A stretch of DNA of 64,000 bases from Vibrio azureus. Lineage in GTDB: Bacteria > Pseudomonadota > Gammaproteobacteria > Enterobacterales > Vibrionaceae. Of the stretch, positions 33,660 to 42,815 are shown one piece after another. Both the position numbers and the translations under genes were made by a program. Numbering within the stretch: the first letter of the stretch is position 1; each line of letters starts with the position of its first letter. The notes beneath the pieces were generated by a model. That model was not told where the DNA came from. It searched no databases and was given only the letters and a program-made list of their open reading frames with translations. The stretch lies in assembly GCF_002849855.1 (NCBI RefSeq), contig NZ_CP018619.1:1-64000 (forward strand), given 5' to 3'.

Positions 33660-34178
33660 TCAAAGATGTGAAAGCTGTTTCAAGTGAGCAATAAAAATGG
33701 CTTCATAGCGGCGTGCTTTTGGCCCTCCTGCAGGGCGATGGAAATATCCTGCTGCATTTACCCAATTTCCGTGCTTTCGCTTGCCTTCTAAAAGCAATGT
33801 CGCAGCATGATTAAGATTGGCAACGGGATCGAACACCGCACACGGTGAGGAAAAGTGCGCTTTTTGCCAGCGCCAATTATGCTGAGTCAATCCAATATCA
33901 ACTAAATGGGTTTGGGTCATAAAACGATGTAAGGCCCTGCAAGCCTCATCGTATGAAGCATAAAAATAAGGCTTACCTCTGACATTTAACGTCCATGGCC
34001 ATGGGCGAACTTGACCACTGGTGAGTCGAGCTTTGCTTTCACCCAGAGCCAGTGAATACAGTACCTTGGCAGGGATGCCATGTTTTTGAGCCACACGTTG
34101 ATACAAAGGCGGAATGTCTGCTTGAGCGCTTGCTGTGCATAGCGCCAACATCATTATCAAGGCTGAACGTGTAACCAT
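33660..34178 (-). CDS. Lytic transglycosylase of the transfer system
   Basis: The protein has 172 residues with a signal peptide (MVTRSALIMMLALCTASAQA). KVLYSLALGESK holds the catalytic Glu of the SLT fold, and VDIGLTQHNWRW and AGYFHRP follow at the usual places. It opens peptidoglycan for the channel, the role of VirB1. It overlaps both neighbours. Confidence 0.85.
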   Translation of the reverse strand: MVTRSALIMMLALCTASAQADIPPLYQRVAQKHGIPAKVLYSLALGESKARLTSGQVRPWPWTLNVRGKPYFYASYDEACRALHRFMTQTHLVDIGLTQHNWRWQKAHFSSPCAVFDPVANLNHAATLLLEGKRKHGNWVNAAGYFHRPAGGPKARRYEAIFIAHLKQLSHL

Positions 34179-34840
34179 TGGCCATTCTCCTGTTTTGAAA
34201 ATGCTATGGGTACGGGGCGACCTTTAGCCAGTTCAAACCACAGGCCACGGTTGTCATGATTAAGGGTGATCACCTGCCGGTTCACATCACTATGACGAAC
34301 TCCAGCTTTAGCGGCCCAGTTTTGTAACTCGGCATCTTGTCCTTGCCCAACTAAATACACATCAACAGACGCGCCTTTGGTCCGCCAGGTTTTCAGAGCA
34401 TCGAAACACGCCTCACCACAGTCAGCGCGAACAAATAACACCACGCGTTGAGGTTGATGTGAAATGGGTTTTAGGTTTGGATAGAGCCGTTTCCACGCTC
34501 TTTGATAAGCTTTATCTAACGCAAGTAAACTTTCCGTTCGAGTTTTCTCAAATTCAACCAGTTTCTCGGCTAATTTATCGCGCTCTTGTTCATCACGTGC
34601 AAAGCGAGTCAACACCTCCAATGGCGTATGATCTTGCATGTCATAGGTCAGTGGATTATTCATCAGTGCTTGGTAGCGTTGCCACTGCACTTGATTGAGC
34701 CCCCAATATTGAGCGCCTCGATGTAAATGAGAGATCGATTGTGTTGTGCTGGCCACGCTTTGGGTTTTGGTGTGTGGCGTTTCTATCGCATGACTGCCCA
34801 AGCTCGGTAACAACAAGGTTAAGAAAAGAAGTCGTTTCAT
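34157..34840 (-). CDS. ICE protein, PFL_4693 family (TIGR03759)
   Basis: The protein has 227 residues with a signal peptide ending near SHA. GAQYWGLNQVQWQRYQALM and a thioredoxin-like second half (LFVRADCGEACFDALKTW, then VDVYLVGQG) fit TIGR03759. The Cys pair CGEAC suggests a disulfide role; with no DsbC homologue in the set, this protein could be relevant for folding TraU-like partners (inference). Confidence 0.82.
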   Translation of the reverse strand: MKRLLFLTLLLPSLGSHAIETPHTKTQSVASTTQSISHLHRGAQYWGLNQVQWQRYQALMNNPLTYDMQDHTPLEVLTRFARDEQERDKLAEKLVEFEKTRTESLLALDKAYQRAWKRLYPNLKPISHQPQRVVLFVRADCGEACFDALKTWRTKGASVDVYLVGQGQDAELQNWAAKAGVRHSDVNRQVITLNHDNRGLWFELAKGRPVPIAFSKQENGQWLHVQP

Positions 34841-34849
34841 TTTTCTCTC

Positions 34850-35560
34850 CTAGTTCAACGAGAGTGTGGTGTGTTGGTCACGATGCTGGGCTTCGATCCG
34901 ATTAGCGTAGATACGCGTAATACGCCAACCAAGGTATTGTTGGCCCTCTTGAACCGCCGACAGTTCACCAATCGAACTAGCACTTGCTTTACCCAAGATC
35001 GCAAGCGTAACGTGACCACGCTTTTGGACATCAAACAACTTGAATGGCGGCACGACTTTCGCGATAGGTGCGGTGAAATGGTTACGCTTACTGGTTTTGT
35101 TTACTGCAGGTTTGGCGGATTTCTGTACGGGTTTCACTTTGGCCGCCTGCTGTTTGGCTTTGAGTGTTTTTAACGCTGTCTTGGTTTGGCTAAGTTGGCT
35201 TTCTAATTCATTAATACGCTCAAATTGCTTACTGATTTCTTCGGTAGACTGCGCTTGATGGCTCACATTATCTTTGAGGACCTGCAAGGTGTTTGTCGTC
35301 TCATCGACGTGTTGTTGCAATGTCTCAAGCTTTTGAGTCAGAGTGTTAAGTGCCGTGGCCTGAGACTGCTGGAATGCCTCATAACGTTCATTTAATCGAA
35401 CGGTGAGTTGCTGCTCGCGATGAGAAAACTCCGCCTCAATCTCTTGTTGAGTGGTGGGGGCAATGACAGAGTGGTAGACAAACAAGGTGGTGCCGCTTAT
35501 CGCCACATAACCCACGATCTTGATGGCCCCTCTAATAATGGATTTTAAATTGGGTTTCAC
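34850..35560 (-). CDS. First gene of tra operon 1: anchored coiled-coil protein
   Basis: The protein has 236 residues. A membrane anchor (IVGYVAISGTTLFVYHSVI) is followed by a long coiled coil (about 45-135), a basic linker and a C-terminal strand-rich domain (VKRGHVTLAIL-type region to IEAQHRDQHTTLSL), reminiscent of PilP-like or SH3/OB-like domains. I do not assign a family. It opens the operon that ends with TIGR03747, and lies 74 bp from the operator centre. Confidence 0.65.
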   Translation of the reverse strand: MKPNLKSIIRGAIKIVGYVAISGTTLFVYHSVIAPTTQQEIEAEFSHREQQLTVRLNERYEAFQQSQATALNTLTQKLETLQQHVDETTNTLQVLKDNVSHQAQSTEEISKQFERINELESQLSQTKTALKTLKAKQQAAKVKPVQKSAKPAVNKTSKRNHFTAPIAKVVPPFKLFDVQKRGHVTLAILGKASASSIGELSAVQEGQQYLGWRITRIYANRIEAQHRDQHTTLSLN

Positions 35561-35598
35561 GCCATGCTCCTGAGAGTAAAAAGTGCTGTGGCGACCCT

Positions 35599-35651
35599 AT
35601 CAAATTGATTTATGAAAATACGCGTTAGAAATATTTATTTTTAACGCGTAT
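35599..35651 (-). promoter_or_regulatory. Transfer-regulon palindrome and promoter 2 (tra operon 1)
   Basis: ATACGCGTTA and TAACGCGTAT arms (35617-35651). Both arms differ from the other copies at the same place (GCG instead of CTCG/CGAG), so symmetry is preserved. -35 CTAACG and -10 TTTGAT (35599-35604) are 18 bp apart. Confidence 0.8.
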
Positions 35652-35716
35652 AAATCATTTTTACTTGTGATACTATGTGCAGTTATTTTTTCTTGCTTCC
35701 TCTAGCCAAAAAAAAA

Positions 35717-35736
35717 GCCACCGCGATTGCGATGGC
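35717..35736 (-). terminator. Terminator of the HU gene
   Basis: GCCACCGCGATTGCGATGGC folds with a short mismatch, and a run of nine T follows on the minus strand (35708-35716). Confidence 0.7.
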
Positions 35737-35755
35737 CTGCCTTGATTCGATAAGA

Positions 35756-36031
35756 CTACTCGTTACACGCGTCTTTTAATGCTTTGCCTGCTTTAAATGC
35801 TGGAACTTTTGCGGCTGCAATCTCAATCGCTTCCCCTGTGCGTGGGTTACGTCCAGTACGTGCCGCTCTCTCATTCACTTTAAAGGTGCCGAATCCAATC
35901 AGTGCCACGTCATCGCCGTTGGCCAGCGACTGAGCGACACCGTCTGTTAATGCGCTGAGCGCGGCTTCCGCTTTGGTTTTTGAGATGTCTGCCGTTGCGG
36001 CAATATGATCGACCAGTTGAGATTTATTCAT
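35756..36031 (-). CDS. HU-family histone-like DNA-binding protein
   Basis: The protein has 91 residues. [20 protein letters not shown] and [20 protein letters not shown] show the full HU fold with the arm that intercalates into DNA. It could compact the plasmid, aid RepB or recombination, or buffer host silencing. It is monocistronic with its own terminator. The host surely has HupA/HupB; plasmid-borne HU is less usual than plasmid-borne H-NS. Confidence 0.92.
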   Translation of the reverse strand: MNKSQLVDHIAATADISKTKAEAALSALTDGVAQSLANGDDVALIGFGTFKVNERAARTGRNPRTGEAIEIAAAKVPAFKAGKALKDACNE

Positions 36032-36133
36032 ATAAGATTTCCCTTAAAAACAAATTACATGGCACAGCGTGCCTTAAACATCATGTGCCAGTGAGCGCTC
36101 TACGTCAAGGAGTCTTGTTCGGATTAAAAAAAA

Positions 36134-36156
36134 GCCCAATGCAGGGGGCATTGGGC
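36134..36156 (-). terminator. Terminator of the protease gene
   Basis: GCCCAATGC and GCATTGGGC form a perfect stem, followed on the minus strand by TTTTTTTTAAT. Confidence 0.8.
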
Positions 36157-36233
36157 CGTTAAGTAAAAGAATGTGTGATGTTCAAATTAAGACAAACCGT
36201 CTTATCACGATAAGAATCGTAGTCGCTTCTTGT

Positions 36234-37307
36234 TTAGCGGCGAGTGAATCGCACTTTTTTTCTGCGCAGCGTTCCAAAAATAGCAAGCAAAGAAAGAGAT
36301 ATCAGGCCTAAAGAGCCACCGGACTTACCACTTTTCGTACCTTCTGCAGTATCAGGGTTAGCTGCTGCATTGTCCGTGTTATCCGTCGCATCCGCTGCAT
36401 TTGGATTGATGCGCACCACTTCCGATTCAGAAAGATGCAACTTAGCTTTGCGGCCATTGCTGTCTATCACATAAGTACAGCGTCCAAAAGGTTTGATGGG
36501 ACCGTTAAGACAGGTACTTTCTTCTGTGATAAGCGTAGCATCACCGGTTACGTAAGCGCTATCCGTGACATTATCACGATGCAGCGATTGCACCTCGATA
36601 GTGGTCTTGCCGTCAGCATCGGCAATGGTTGGGTAGTGCCAGCCATCTACGTTTTCTAAGATAAAGTCTGCAGCGTAGTGAAGGTCTCGACCGCTGATGA
36701 TCTGTTTATTTTCTCCTGGTGTCGACTCTAATGTCGTTCCTGAAAGTACTGCGAATATTAAATTATTTTCATCGACCCAAGCGCTCCCTGAATCACCATT
36801 TGTGACTTGGCCACGACCAGTTTGAACGGCTTCAATTCTTACTGGATAGTTGTCTACTTTGTCTTTAAGTTGAAATGAAGCATGGGTTGGTTCAGGATTC
36901 CCCCCTCCAAAGCCAAGTAATGAAAAAGGAGCGTCTTGTACGTAAGTTGTTTCAGAGAGGTCCTTAAAAAACTGTACCTTTTTAACATTGGTTGCTTCAG
37001 TAAGCTTTACCAAAGCGATATCTTCACTCACACGAGTGGGCACATAATTAGGATGAATTGCCACCGAATCAACAAGTTGGATATCCTCATTATTGACGTC
37101 TTTAATGTAAGATATCTGTACGTCACCTTCATGACAGTGCGCGGCCGTCAAGACAAAATTACGGCCGATGCGCGTGCCGGTGCAATGCGAAAGCGATACA
37201 ACGTTATCGTGGTCTTGCCAAACGATTTCCTCACCGTTGACCACCGCCCAGGCAGGAGTGGTGGATGTCAGTGCAGCTGTAACCAATAGGGCTCGTGAAG
37301 GTTTCAT
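36234..37307 (-). CDS. Secreted trypsin-like serine protease with GlyGly-CTERM anchor
   Basis: The protein has 357 residues. After a signal peptide (ALLVTAALTSTTPAWA) it is an S1 protease: LTAAHC (catalytic His), DIALVKL (Asp) and NGDSGSAW (Ser). The C-terminus, SGKSGGSLGLISLSLLAIFG followed by LRRKKVRFTRR, is a GlyGly-CTERM sorting signal: Gly/Ser motif, one helix, basic tail. In Vibrio and Shewanella such proteins pass through type II secretion and are processed by rhombosortase. It has its own promoter and terminator. It would act at the cell surface. Confidence 0.88.
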   Translation of the reverse strand: MKPSRALLVTAALTSTTPAWAVVNGEEIVWQDHDNVVSLSHCTGTRIGRNFVLTAAHCHEGDVQISYIKDVNNEDIQLVDSVAIHPNYVPTRVSEDIALVKLTEATNVKKVQFFKDLSETTYVQDAPFSLLGFGGGNPEPTHASFQLKDKVDNYPVRIEAVQTGRGQVTNGDSGSAWVDENNLIFAVLSGTTLESTPGENKQIISGRDLHYAADFILENVDGWHYPTIADADGKTTIEVQSLHRDNVTDSAYVTGDATLITEESTCLNGPIKPFGRCTYVIDSNGRKAKLHLSESEVVRINPNAADATDNTDNAAANPDTAEGTKSGKSGGSLGLISLSLLAIFGTLRRKKVRFTRR

Positions 37308-37427
37308 GCCTCAATTCCTTGTTTTTATATTCTCTTGTGTGCGTATTTATAACACGTTTTAAGTGCATTGTCCCAATAACTGATTCAATGATTAGAGACT
37401 GTTTTTATTGAAAAAAAATCAAAAAAA

Positions 37428-37447
37428 AGCCGCCCTAAGTGGCGGCT
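37428..37447 (-). terminator. Terminator of the pilus operon
   Basis: GCCGCC and GGCGGC arms with an 8-nt centre, followed on the minus strand by TTTTTTTT. It ends the operon from pilL to the EF-hand gene. Confidence 0.8.
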
Positions 37448-37465
37448 TTGGGGTGCTCTGACATC

Positions 37466-38113
37466 TTACTTGATGCCTTCCACGGCCATTAGACGAGCAC
37501 CGCACCAACGCCAAGAGTCACATTTTTCCAATACCCATATGCGATTTGGCGCTATACGCCAAAAATGAATCGAATCCCAGCGATTTTTGTCTACCCCTAC
37601 TTGTTCAGCGTAACGATATAATTTATCCCATTTAGAGTGAGAGGGGTCAACATGCCAGAGATCGGTGTTAATGGTCATGTTTCTCGTATGCACACCAACA
37701 TCTTCCGCTTGCAGTCTGTACGTTAAGCGCAATTCTCGATAATCACTGATGTTTTTACTCAACCTTACGGATTTAGTTTTAGACTTATCTCTACCGTCGC
37801 TAATTCTTAATCCATTTGGATTGTAATATAAGATCTCTGGTTTTGGATTTTGGTTTTTAACCACATTTGGATAGCCTGCTTTATCTGGTTCTGGCAGTCC
37901 TTCTCGGGCGGCAGGACGATAGACTTTTGCAGCTTGGTCTCGATAAGCTTGACCGGATGCGATACTTTCTTTGTAGTCGAGCTTACCATCACAGTTTAAA
38001 TCCCATTTTTCAAATCCAGCACCACATTTTCCGGGCCTAGCCGCTGTTGCTGAGCTCGCGTTTGAAAGTGCGGCTATCGCGAGCAGAACTAACAGTTTTT
38101 TACTCATTTTCAT
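37466..38113 (-). CDS. Secreted EF-hand protein at the end of the pilus operon
   Basis: The protein has 215 residues with a signal peptide (KKLLVLLAIAALSNASSATA). Right after it, DLNCDGKLDYKES is a canonical EF-hand calcium loop (Asp, Asn, Asp, Lys, Glu spacing). The rest, with SKNISDYRELRLTYRLQAED and many aromatic residues, is not recognised. It lies 11 bp after pilV in the same operon, before the terminator, so a calcium-dependent pilus tip or pilus-associated adhesin is plausible. Confidence 0.7.
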   Translation of the reverse strand: MKMSKKLLVLLAIAALSNASSATAARPGKCGAGFEKWDLNCDGKLDYKESIASGQAYRDQAAKVYRPAAREGLPEPDKAGYPNVVKNQNPKPEILYYNPNGLRISDGRDKSKTKSVRLSKNISDYRELRLTYRLQAEDVGVHTRNMTINTDLWHVDPSHSKWDKLYRYAEQVGVDKNRWDSIHFWRIAPNRIWVLEKCDSWRWCGARLMAVEGIK

Positions 38114-38124
38114 CTCCTTAATGG

Positions 38125-39096
38125 TTACTTTTTACATCGGGTTATGGCAACAATTTCACCACGGCTTAATCGGTGGTAAGTTTGTCTTTCAACATGCGTC
38201 ACGTAGGCATCGATACTGACGGTCCAACGCTTGTATCGATTGTCTACCCGGTAGACATAAGGTTTAACGCTGCCAGTTAAGACATAAGGGTATTTGATGT
38301 CTATTTGGCCTATAGATAAGGTGATATCGGGTCTGAGCCCCCTTGGACAAGAGGGCATGGGGACGGTATCCCATGGCTTCACAGAATGTAAATTAACCAG
38401 ACCTTCTACAACTGACGTGGTTGTACCGTCGCTGTTCTTAATCGTCACATCTCGAACGTTACTGATGGCGTGATTACCGCCTACATCCCAATCACTCTTA
38501 AGCTCAACGTTGCCATCTCGCATGAGGATGTTCTCGTACATCATGGCGAGCGTGGCCTGACGAAGAGTGATTTCAATGTCATGGCCAACGCGTTTTGCAC
38601 CGGGTAATCCAATCAGTACCTTTGCCCAGCGATGGTAAGATTTGGGGTCTCTGGCTAAAGAGGACAGGGGAAAACGTAACACCAGGTGTGATTGATTTTT
38701 TGCTGTCCGAAACTTGGTGGTTACACGAGCATTAGACCAAGGAACATAATCAGGCCGGACACAATCCCCGTTTCGCTCCTGCGCAGTGGAGCACGAATTC
38801 CAGTATTGATTGCGATAATCGGTCATCAAACGAGATAAGCTTTGTGGCCAGCTGTTCTTACTTGATGGTTCGATACCCAGTTCCGTGATTTTGTAATACT
38901 GATACTGATGGATACGTTCAATCAAACCGCGAATGTGACGACCATATGCTTGTGCTTCCTCATCGGCACGCTGATCGAGCAAAAAGGGCAAGCTGATCCC
39001 AACGAGAGCAAGGATTAATGACAGCGCGAGTATGGTTTCGATTAACGCTGAACCTCGCTGCAGACTTGCAGAGCGGGTAGGCAAACGGGCAGACAT
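38125..39096 (-). CDS. pilV: PilV-like minor prepilin
   Basis: The protein has 323 residues. QRGSALIETILALSLILALV is a type IV prepilin signal: cleavage after Gly, Glu at +5, then the hydrophobic helix. The large C-terminal part (WNSCSTAQERNGDCVRPDYVPW and a strand-rich end) fits a tip adhesin. In IncI plasmids PilV tips recognise recipient cells. There is no shufflon: no repeated inverted segments follow it, so the tip is fixed. Confidence 0.75.
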   Translation of the reverse strand: MSARLPTRSASLQRGSALIETILALSLILALVGISLPFLLDQRADEEAQAYGRHIRGLIERIHQYQYYKITELGIEPSSKNSWPQSLSRLMTDYRNQYWNSCSTAQERNGDCVRPDYVPWSNARVTTKFRTAKNQSHLVLRFPLSSLARDPKSYHRWAKVLIGLPGAKRVGHDIEITLRQATLAMMYENILMRDGNVELKSDWDVGGNHAISNVRDVTIKNSDGTTTSVVEGLVNLHSVKPWDTVPMPSCPRGLRPDITLSIGQIDIKYPYVLTGSVKPYVYRVDNRYKRWTVSIDAYVTHVERQTYHRLSRGEIVAITRCKK

Positions 39097-39107
39097 AACG
39101 ACTCCTA

Positions 39108-39605
39108 TTAGATACTAAAACACGCGGTCTTAGGGTTGAATTCCATACGTTCGACGCCCGTTGGCCCAGGCACAGGGGCTTGCAACGTTAACGTGCGTCC
39201 TTGAAACGTCCAGCTAAATGGAAGTTGATGAGCGAGAGAGCGAAGACGGATAGCAGCAAAATTTGAGGGGGCGGTGATAACCAACTCCCTCACGATAACG
39301 CGGCCCGATGCGTTGGCTCGATACCGTGGCGTTAAACGCCACGGACTGTGTTGTACGATCTGCGTACTTAGCCAGCCTTCACGGACCAAAGCGCTCAAGG
39401 TAACGTCTCTCGGTACGTGCAGGCAGCGGGTCCTGTCGATATTGGCTTGCAGTTGTTGTGTCATGGCCTGTAAGACTTCAACACTGGTTCGCTCAAACAG
39501 CGCCTTCTCGCGCAGATGTTGAAACCCAAGGAGAAGACCGCCCGCTACACTGGCCAATACAGCTAGGCGCAGTGTGCTCGCCAGGGCGAAAGAAGACAGA
39601 TTCAT
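39108..39605 (-). CDS. PilM-like pilus accessory protein
   Basis: The protein has 165 residues. One N-terminal membrane helix (LAVLASVAGGLLLGF) is followed by a helical segment and a strand-rich domain. Size and topology match PilM of IncI/PFGI-type thin pili, although the order is changed, with this gene between pilS and pilV. Certainty is moderate. Confidence 0.55.
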   Translation of the reverse strand: MNLSSFALASTLRLAVLASVAGGLLLGFQHLREKALFERTSVEVLQAMTQQLQANIDRTRCLHVPRDVTLSALVREGWLSTQIVQHSPWRLTPRYRANASGRVIVRELVITAPSNFAAIRLRSLAHQLPFSWTFQGRTLTLQAPVPGPTGVERMEFNPKTACFSI

Positions 39606-39623
39606 GGGCGATCTCCTTCTTCG

Positions 39624-40154
39624 TTACATTGTCACTGTGATGGTGCTGTCGGTGACCGAAACCGTAGAGCAGCCTGTTGCTGAGTTACAGTTACCCGCAC
39701 TGACTTTCGCTAATGTATCAGCGAGGTCATCGATGTATTGGGTATCGACGTTGGTGATGCTTACGGTGATGCGCTGTGCGTTTCCTGTCGTTGCCGCCAC
39801 GCTGTAGTTACCGCCATATTCATTAGTACCTTCGCCATTATTACTTCCACAAATCATGGACGATAATGCGTTGCGTTTTACGTCGCACAATTTCGACATG
39901 GAAACGCCGGTGTGGTTGATGGATTTCACTTTTTCTGCGGCTGCTTTGATTTGAGTGACGGCGGAGACGGTATTGGCCTGTGACTTCCAAGCGACCCCGA
40001 GGTTATAGAGCTTGACGATGCCAAGGAAGACAAATACCGCAAGGATAAGATACATAATAAAGTCCATAAGACTGACCCCTGCTTGCTTTTTACCCGCACG
40101 GATCGGAGCTGTATCAGTGGCGATAACTTGGGTTGATGGAAGAATGCGTTTCAT
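39624..40154 (-). CDS. pilS: Major prepilin PilS
   Basis: The protein has 176 residues. The signal is KKQAGVSLMDFIMYLILAVF: cleavage after Gly, a hydrophobic helix, but Asp instead of Glu at +5. The C-terminal domain has four Cys (CDVKRNALSSMIC and CNSATGC), giving probable disulfides. It forms the thin pilus shaft. A dedicated prepilin peptidase (PilU) is absent from the window, so host PilD would be needed. Confidence 0.85.
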   Translation of the reverse strand: MKRILPSTQVIATDTAPIRAGKKQAGVSLMDFIMYLILAVFVFLGIVKLYNLGVAWKSQANTVSAVTQIKAAAEKVKSINHTGVSMSKLCDVKRNALSSMICGSNNGEGTNEYGGNYSVAATTGNAQRITVSITNVDTQYIDDLADTLAKVSAGNCNSATGCSTVSVTDSTITVTM

Positions 40155-40176
40155 TATTGTGTTTCCTTTTTTATTG

Positions 40177-41181
40177 TTACAGTTGTATTGATATAAAAAG
40201 TGCGCCCATCGCGCTGCCCACCAAACTGATAAGCAGTGCGATCGCGAGTAATAAAATGACTTTGGGGACGATCAACGACATCGTGGCCATTTTCTTTTGC
40301 AAGTGCCGTTTATGCTGTTCAGCACTTTTGTTCAGTAGTGTGGTGAGGGGAGCGATGTCGCCCACGACGTTGAGGTTGTCTTGTGCATCGTGCAGCAACA
40401 AACCTGTGTCAAAGGCGCGCCCCGGATTGGATTCCGTCTCAAGGTTGGTTTTTACTTCTTCTAAGTGGTAACGAAGGTAGCGATTAGAATGAGGACGAAC
40501 CTCTTCAATGGCCCCTGTGAGGCTGATGCCTGCTTCAGACAAATGGCCCAGCGTTGATAACAAGTTTCCAGCAACGCCGTAGCGGTAGTCACAAAAAGGC
40601 CAGACGTTATCGGCCATAGTTCGTGCCGGTCCCGTCCACCAAGGCATAACGAGGCTGATGATTGCGCCAAGGGCCATGAGCGTTGTAAAAAAGACAAGAC
40701 CTGGACCGGATACGAAGTCACGTACCGTGGTAGCCATGGTTCCTTCTAGGTCGGCGGTTTGGATGATCTCACCACTGATGTACACCCCCAATGTGCCCAG
40801 CCCAAAGAACACCAAAAGAGGGAAAGCGGTGATCGCGAAAAGCTTCATCATTACATTTTGACCGCCTTCAAGCTCATTCAGAGCGATGTCCAGTCCATGC
40901 CGTAACTGACCATTTTTTTCAGCAATGATCAGTGTTGAGAGCGCCACGGGTGACAGCCACCCCTCTAAGACTTCAGTAAAGGTTTTACCTTGACCTGGGG
41001 CGTTTAATCCCGCCTCACCAATCTTGCGCACACTGCTGGACTGACTGTTCGCAAGTTTTTGACAAAAGTCTTTGGTAGTCATGCCGTATTCGGCGCAAGT
41101 GCGCCACTGCTCCAGCAAAGCCTTTTGATCTTTCTTATCAAACAGAAGTTTTTCGAAGGAAAATGACGTAGTCATGATCAC
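40177..41181 (-). CDS. pilR: Type IV pilus inner-membrane platform protein PilR
   Basis: The protein has 334 residues with the duplicated GspF/PilC fold: two blocks each followed by membrane helices (FPLLVFFGLGTLGVYISG, FFTTLMALGAIISLV, LLLAIALLISLVGSAMGALF). LSPVALSTLIIAEKNGQLRHGL is typical. A GTG at 41181 or an ATG at 41175 may be the start; the GTG has the better-spaced GGGAG. It overlaps pilQ. Confidence 0.9.
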   Translation of the reverse strand: MIMTTSFSFEKLLFDKKDQKALLEQWRTCAEYGMTTKDFCQKLANSQSSSVRKIGEAGLNAPGQGKTFTEVLEGWLSPVALSTLIIAEKNGQLRHGLDIALNELEGGQNVMMKLFAITAFPLLVFFGLGTLGVYISGEIIQTADLEGTMATTVRDFVSGPGLVFFTTLMALGAIISLVMPWWTGPARTMADNVWPFCDYRYGVAGNLLSTLGHLSEAGISLTGAIEEVRPHSNRYLRYHLEEVKTNLETESNPGRAFDTGLLLHDAQDNLNVVGDIAPLTTLLNKSAEQHKRHLQKKMATMSLIVPKVILLLAIALLISLVGSAMGALFISIQL

Positions 41182-42815
41182 TCATTCTCCCAAGGTGATG
41201 AGACTTGCATCTCATTGTGGAGTTGGCGATAAAGGCTTTTGGATGACACCGGCATTAACCCATCCACTTGTTCAGCGGCGGAGGCGATGTCCACCTGACC
41301 ACGCTTGATGCGATGCAGTGTGTGTTTTCGGATGTCAGGCCAGCCTTCTCTTTCTAGATAATGACTCCAACCAAGGTAATCTTGCTCTTTGATGAACTGT
41401 CGGTCTGCATCCTCAAGTACGATTAATTCGAGTACTAATGCTCGACCTTTTTCGCCTTTATTCCGGCAATGGTCACAACCCGTTGGGTTTAGGACTCGGA
41501 CAGAATCGAGTTCATCGGGTAGCAGCTTCTTCAGTTGTGCTTGCTTTCGCTTGTAGCTGTCCTCTTGCCCGCAAGAGCGGTAGATAGTTTCTGCCTCTTC
41601 AAGCGTTAAGTTGCATTTTGGGCATAATCGACGGACCAACTTCTGGTGCGTAAATAACTGCATCAAGCCTGGTGCAGAAACAATGGAGGCGGCGATATGC
41701 AGCTGTTCAATGAATATCGAAGGAACGCCAATTGCACTGTTAGCGTGCAGGGTGGCCAAAGCAAGACCACCGGTTTCGCCTTTACGTGTAAACTCCTGAG
41801 CGGTGTCATGACTACGAAGCTCACCAAACGAGGTAATGTCGATATCTTGTCTCAATTGCTCTAACGCATAGAAGGTGTAATTGAGATATTGCCCACTGCC
41901 TTGTCGTAGCTCACGTTTAGGCTCAACCAGTGTTTTGGTCACGCCTTGTTGCTCAAATTCGACCGGATCTTCCAGCGTATGACAGCATCGTGCTACGGTA
42001 TCAACCGTATCGAACAAGGCGTATACCAAAGAGGTTTTCCCTGATCCCATTGGTCCTGTTAATACAATGATCCCTGAGCGTCTTTGCATCGTCGTTTCGA
42101 GAATATGCCTTTGCATAGGAAGCAAATCCATGTTCTCTAAGGTCAAAGGGTCGCCAAGCGGCGTTAAACAACGCAGCACCAATTTAATCCCATGACTCAG
42201 TGGCATCATTGCCGCACGAAACTCCACCTGCATAGGGGCGTCTTTGACCGTCAGTGGCATCTCAAAACGGTCATTCAGAGGCAAACGAGGGGAGTAATTG
42301 GTATTACCAATACTAAATACATAAGCGGCTAGCGCTTGTCCCAAGGTACTATCAAGGCGCTCAGCACTTTCACCACCTTCAAACTCGGTCAGCACTTCGC
42401 GACGTCCATCGACTCGTAGTAAAATCGTGGTCACGTTACGATGCACTTCTAAATGAATATCAGAAGCTTTGACATTCACGGCGGCCTGACACAAATCCGT
42501 CAGCTTTTTGCCGAAATTCGATTGCATTTGTTCGCGCACATCTTTGCTGAGCAACGCTCTTGCCATATCCAGCATTGTTTGGACCTGCACCTCATTGGTC
42601 AATCGCACCGTGGGGGCTTGACCATATATGTGGCCACCGAGCAGGGTTTCCGTTTCTTGCACATAACGACGGATCTCGCGGAGCTTTGGAGTATCTGTGT
42701 TATCTATCCAAATCGTTCCTTGATCATCGACAATCGCGTGGCCATCATCCAAACAGAGTTTGAGTAAAGTCTCATCATTAATGATTTGTATTTCATTTTG
42801 CTCTTGATGATTCAT
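41178..42815 (-). CDS. pilQ: Pilus assembly ATPase PilQ
   Basis: The protein has 545 residues from the ATG at 42815, which overlaps the pilP stop as ATGA. Walker A LTGPMGSGKTSLVYAL lies near 255-268, with TLEDPVEFEQQGVT and TSFGELRSHDTAQ afterwards, and a tetracysteine zinc site (CPKCN, CDHC) near 400-440, as in GspE/PilB ATPases. It drives pilus extension. Confidence 0.92.
   Translation of the reverse strand: MNHQEQNEIQIINDETLLKLCLDDGHAIVDDQGTIWIDNTDTPKLREIRRYVQETETLLGGHIYGQAPTVRLTNEVQVQTMLDMARALLSKDVREQMQSNFGKKLTDLCQAAVNVKASDIHLEVHRNVTTILLRVDGRREVLTEFEGGESAERLDSTLGQALAAYVFSIGNTNYSPRLPLNDRFEMPLTVKDAPMQVEFRAAMMPLSHGIKLVLRCLTPLGDPLTLENMDLLPMQRHILETTMQRRSGIIVLTGPMGSGKTSLVYALFDTVDTVARCCHTLEDPVEFEQQGVTKTLVEPKRELRQGSGQYLNYTFYALEQLRQDIDITSFGELRSHDTAQEFTRKGETGGLALATLHANSAIGVPSIFIEQLHIAASIVSAPGLMQLFTHQKLVRRLCPKCNLTLEEAETIYRSCGQEDSYKRKQAQLKKLLPDELDSVRVLNPTGCDHCRNKGEKGRALVLELIVLEDADRQFIKEQDYLGWSHYLEREGWPDIRKHTLHRIKRGQVDIASAAEQVDGLMPVSSKSLYRQLHNEMQVSSPWENE

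Noticed and set aside
38125-39096. Possible shufflon at the end of pilV, as in IncI plasmids
   Set aside because: No inverted repeats or alternative pilV ends follow; an EF-hand gene and a terminator follow directly, and the recombinase gene is 16 kb away.
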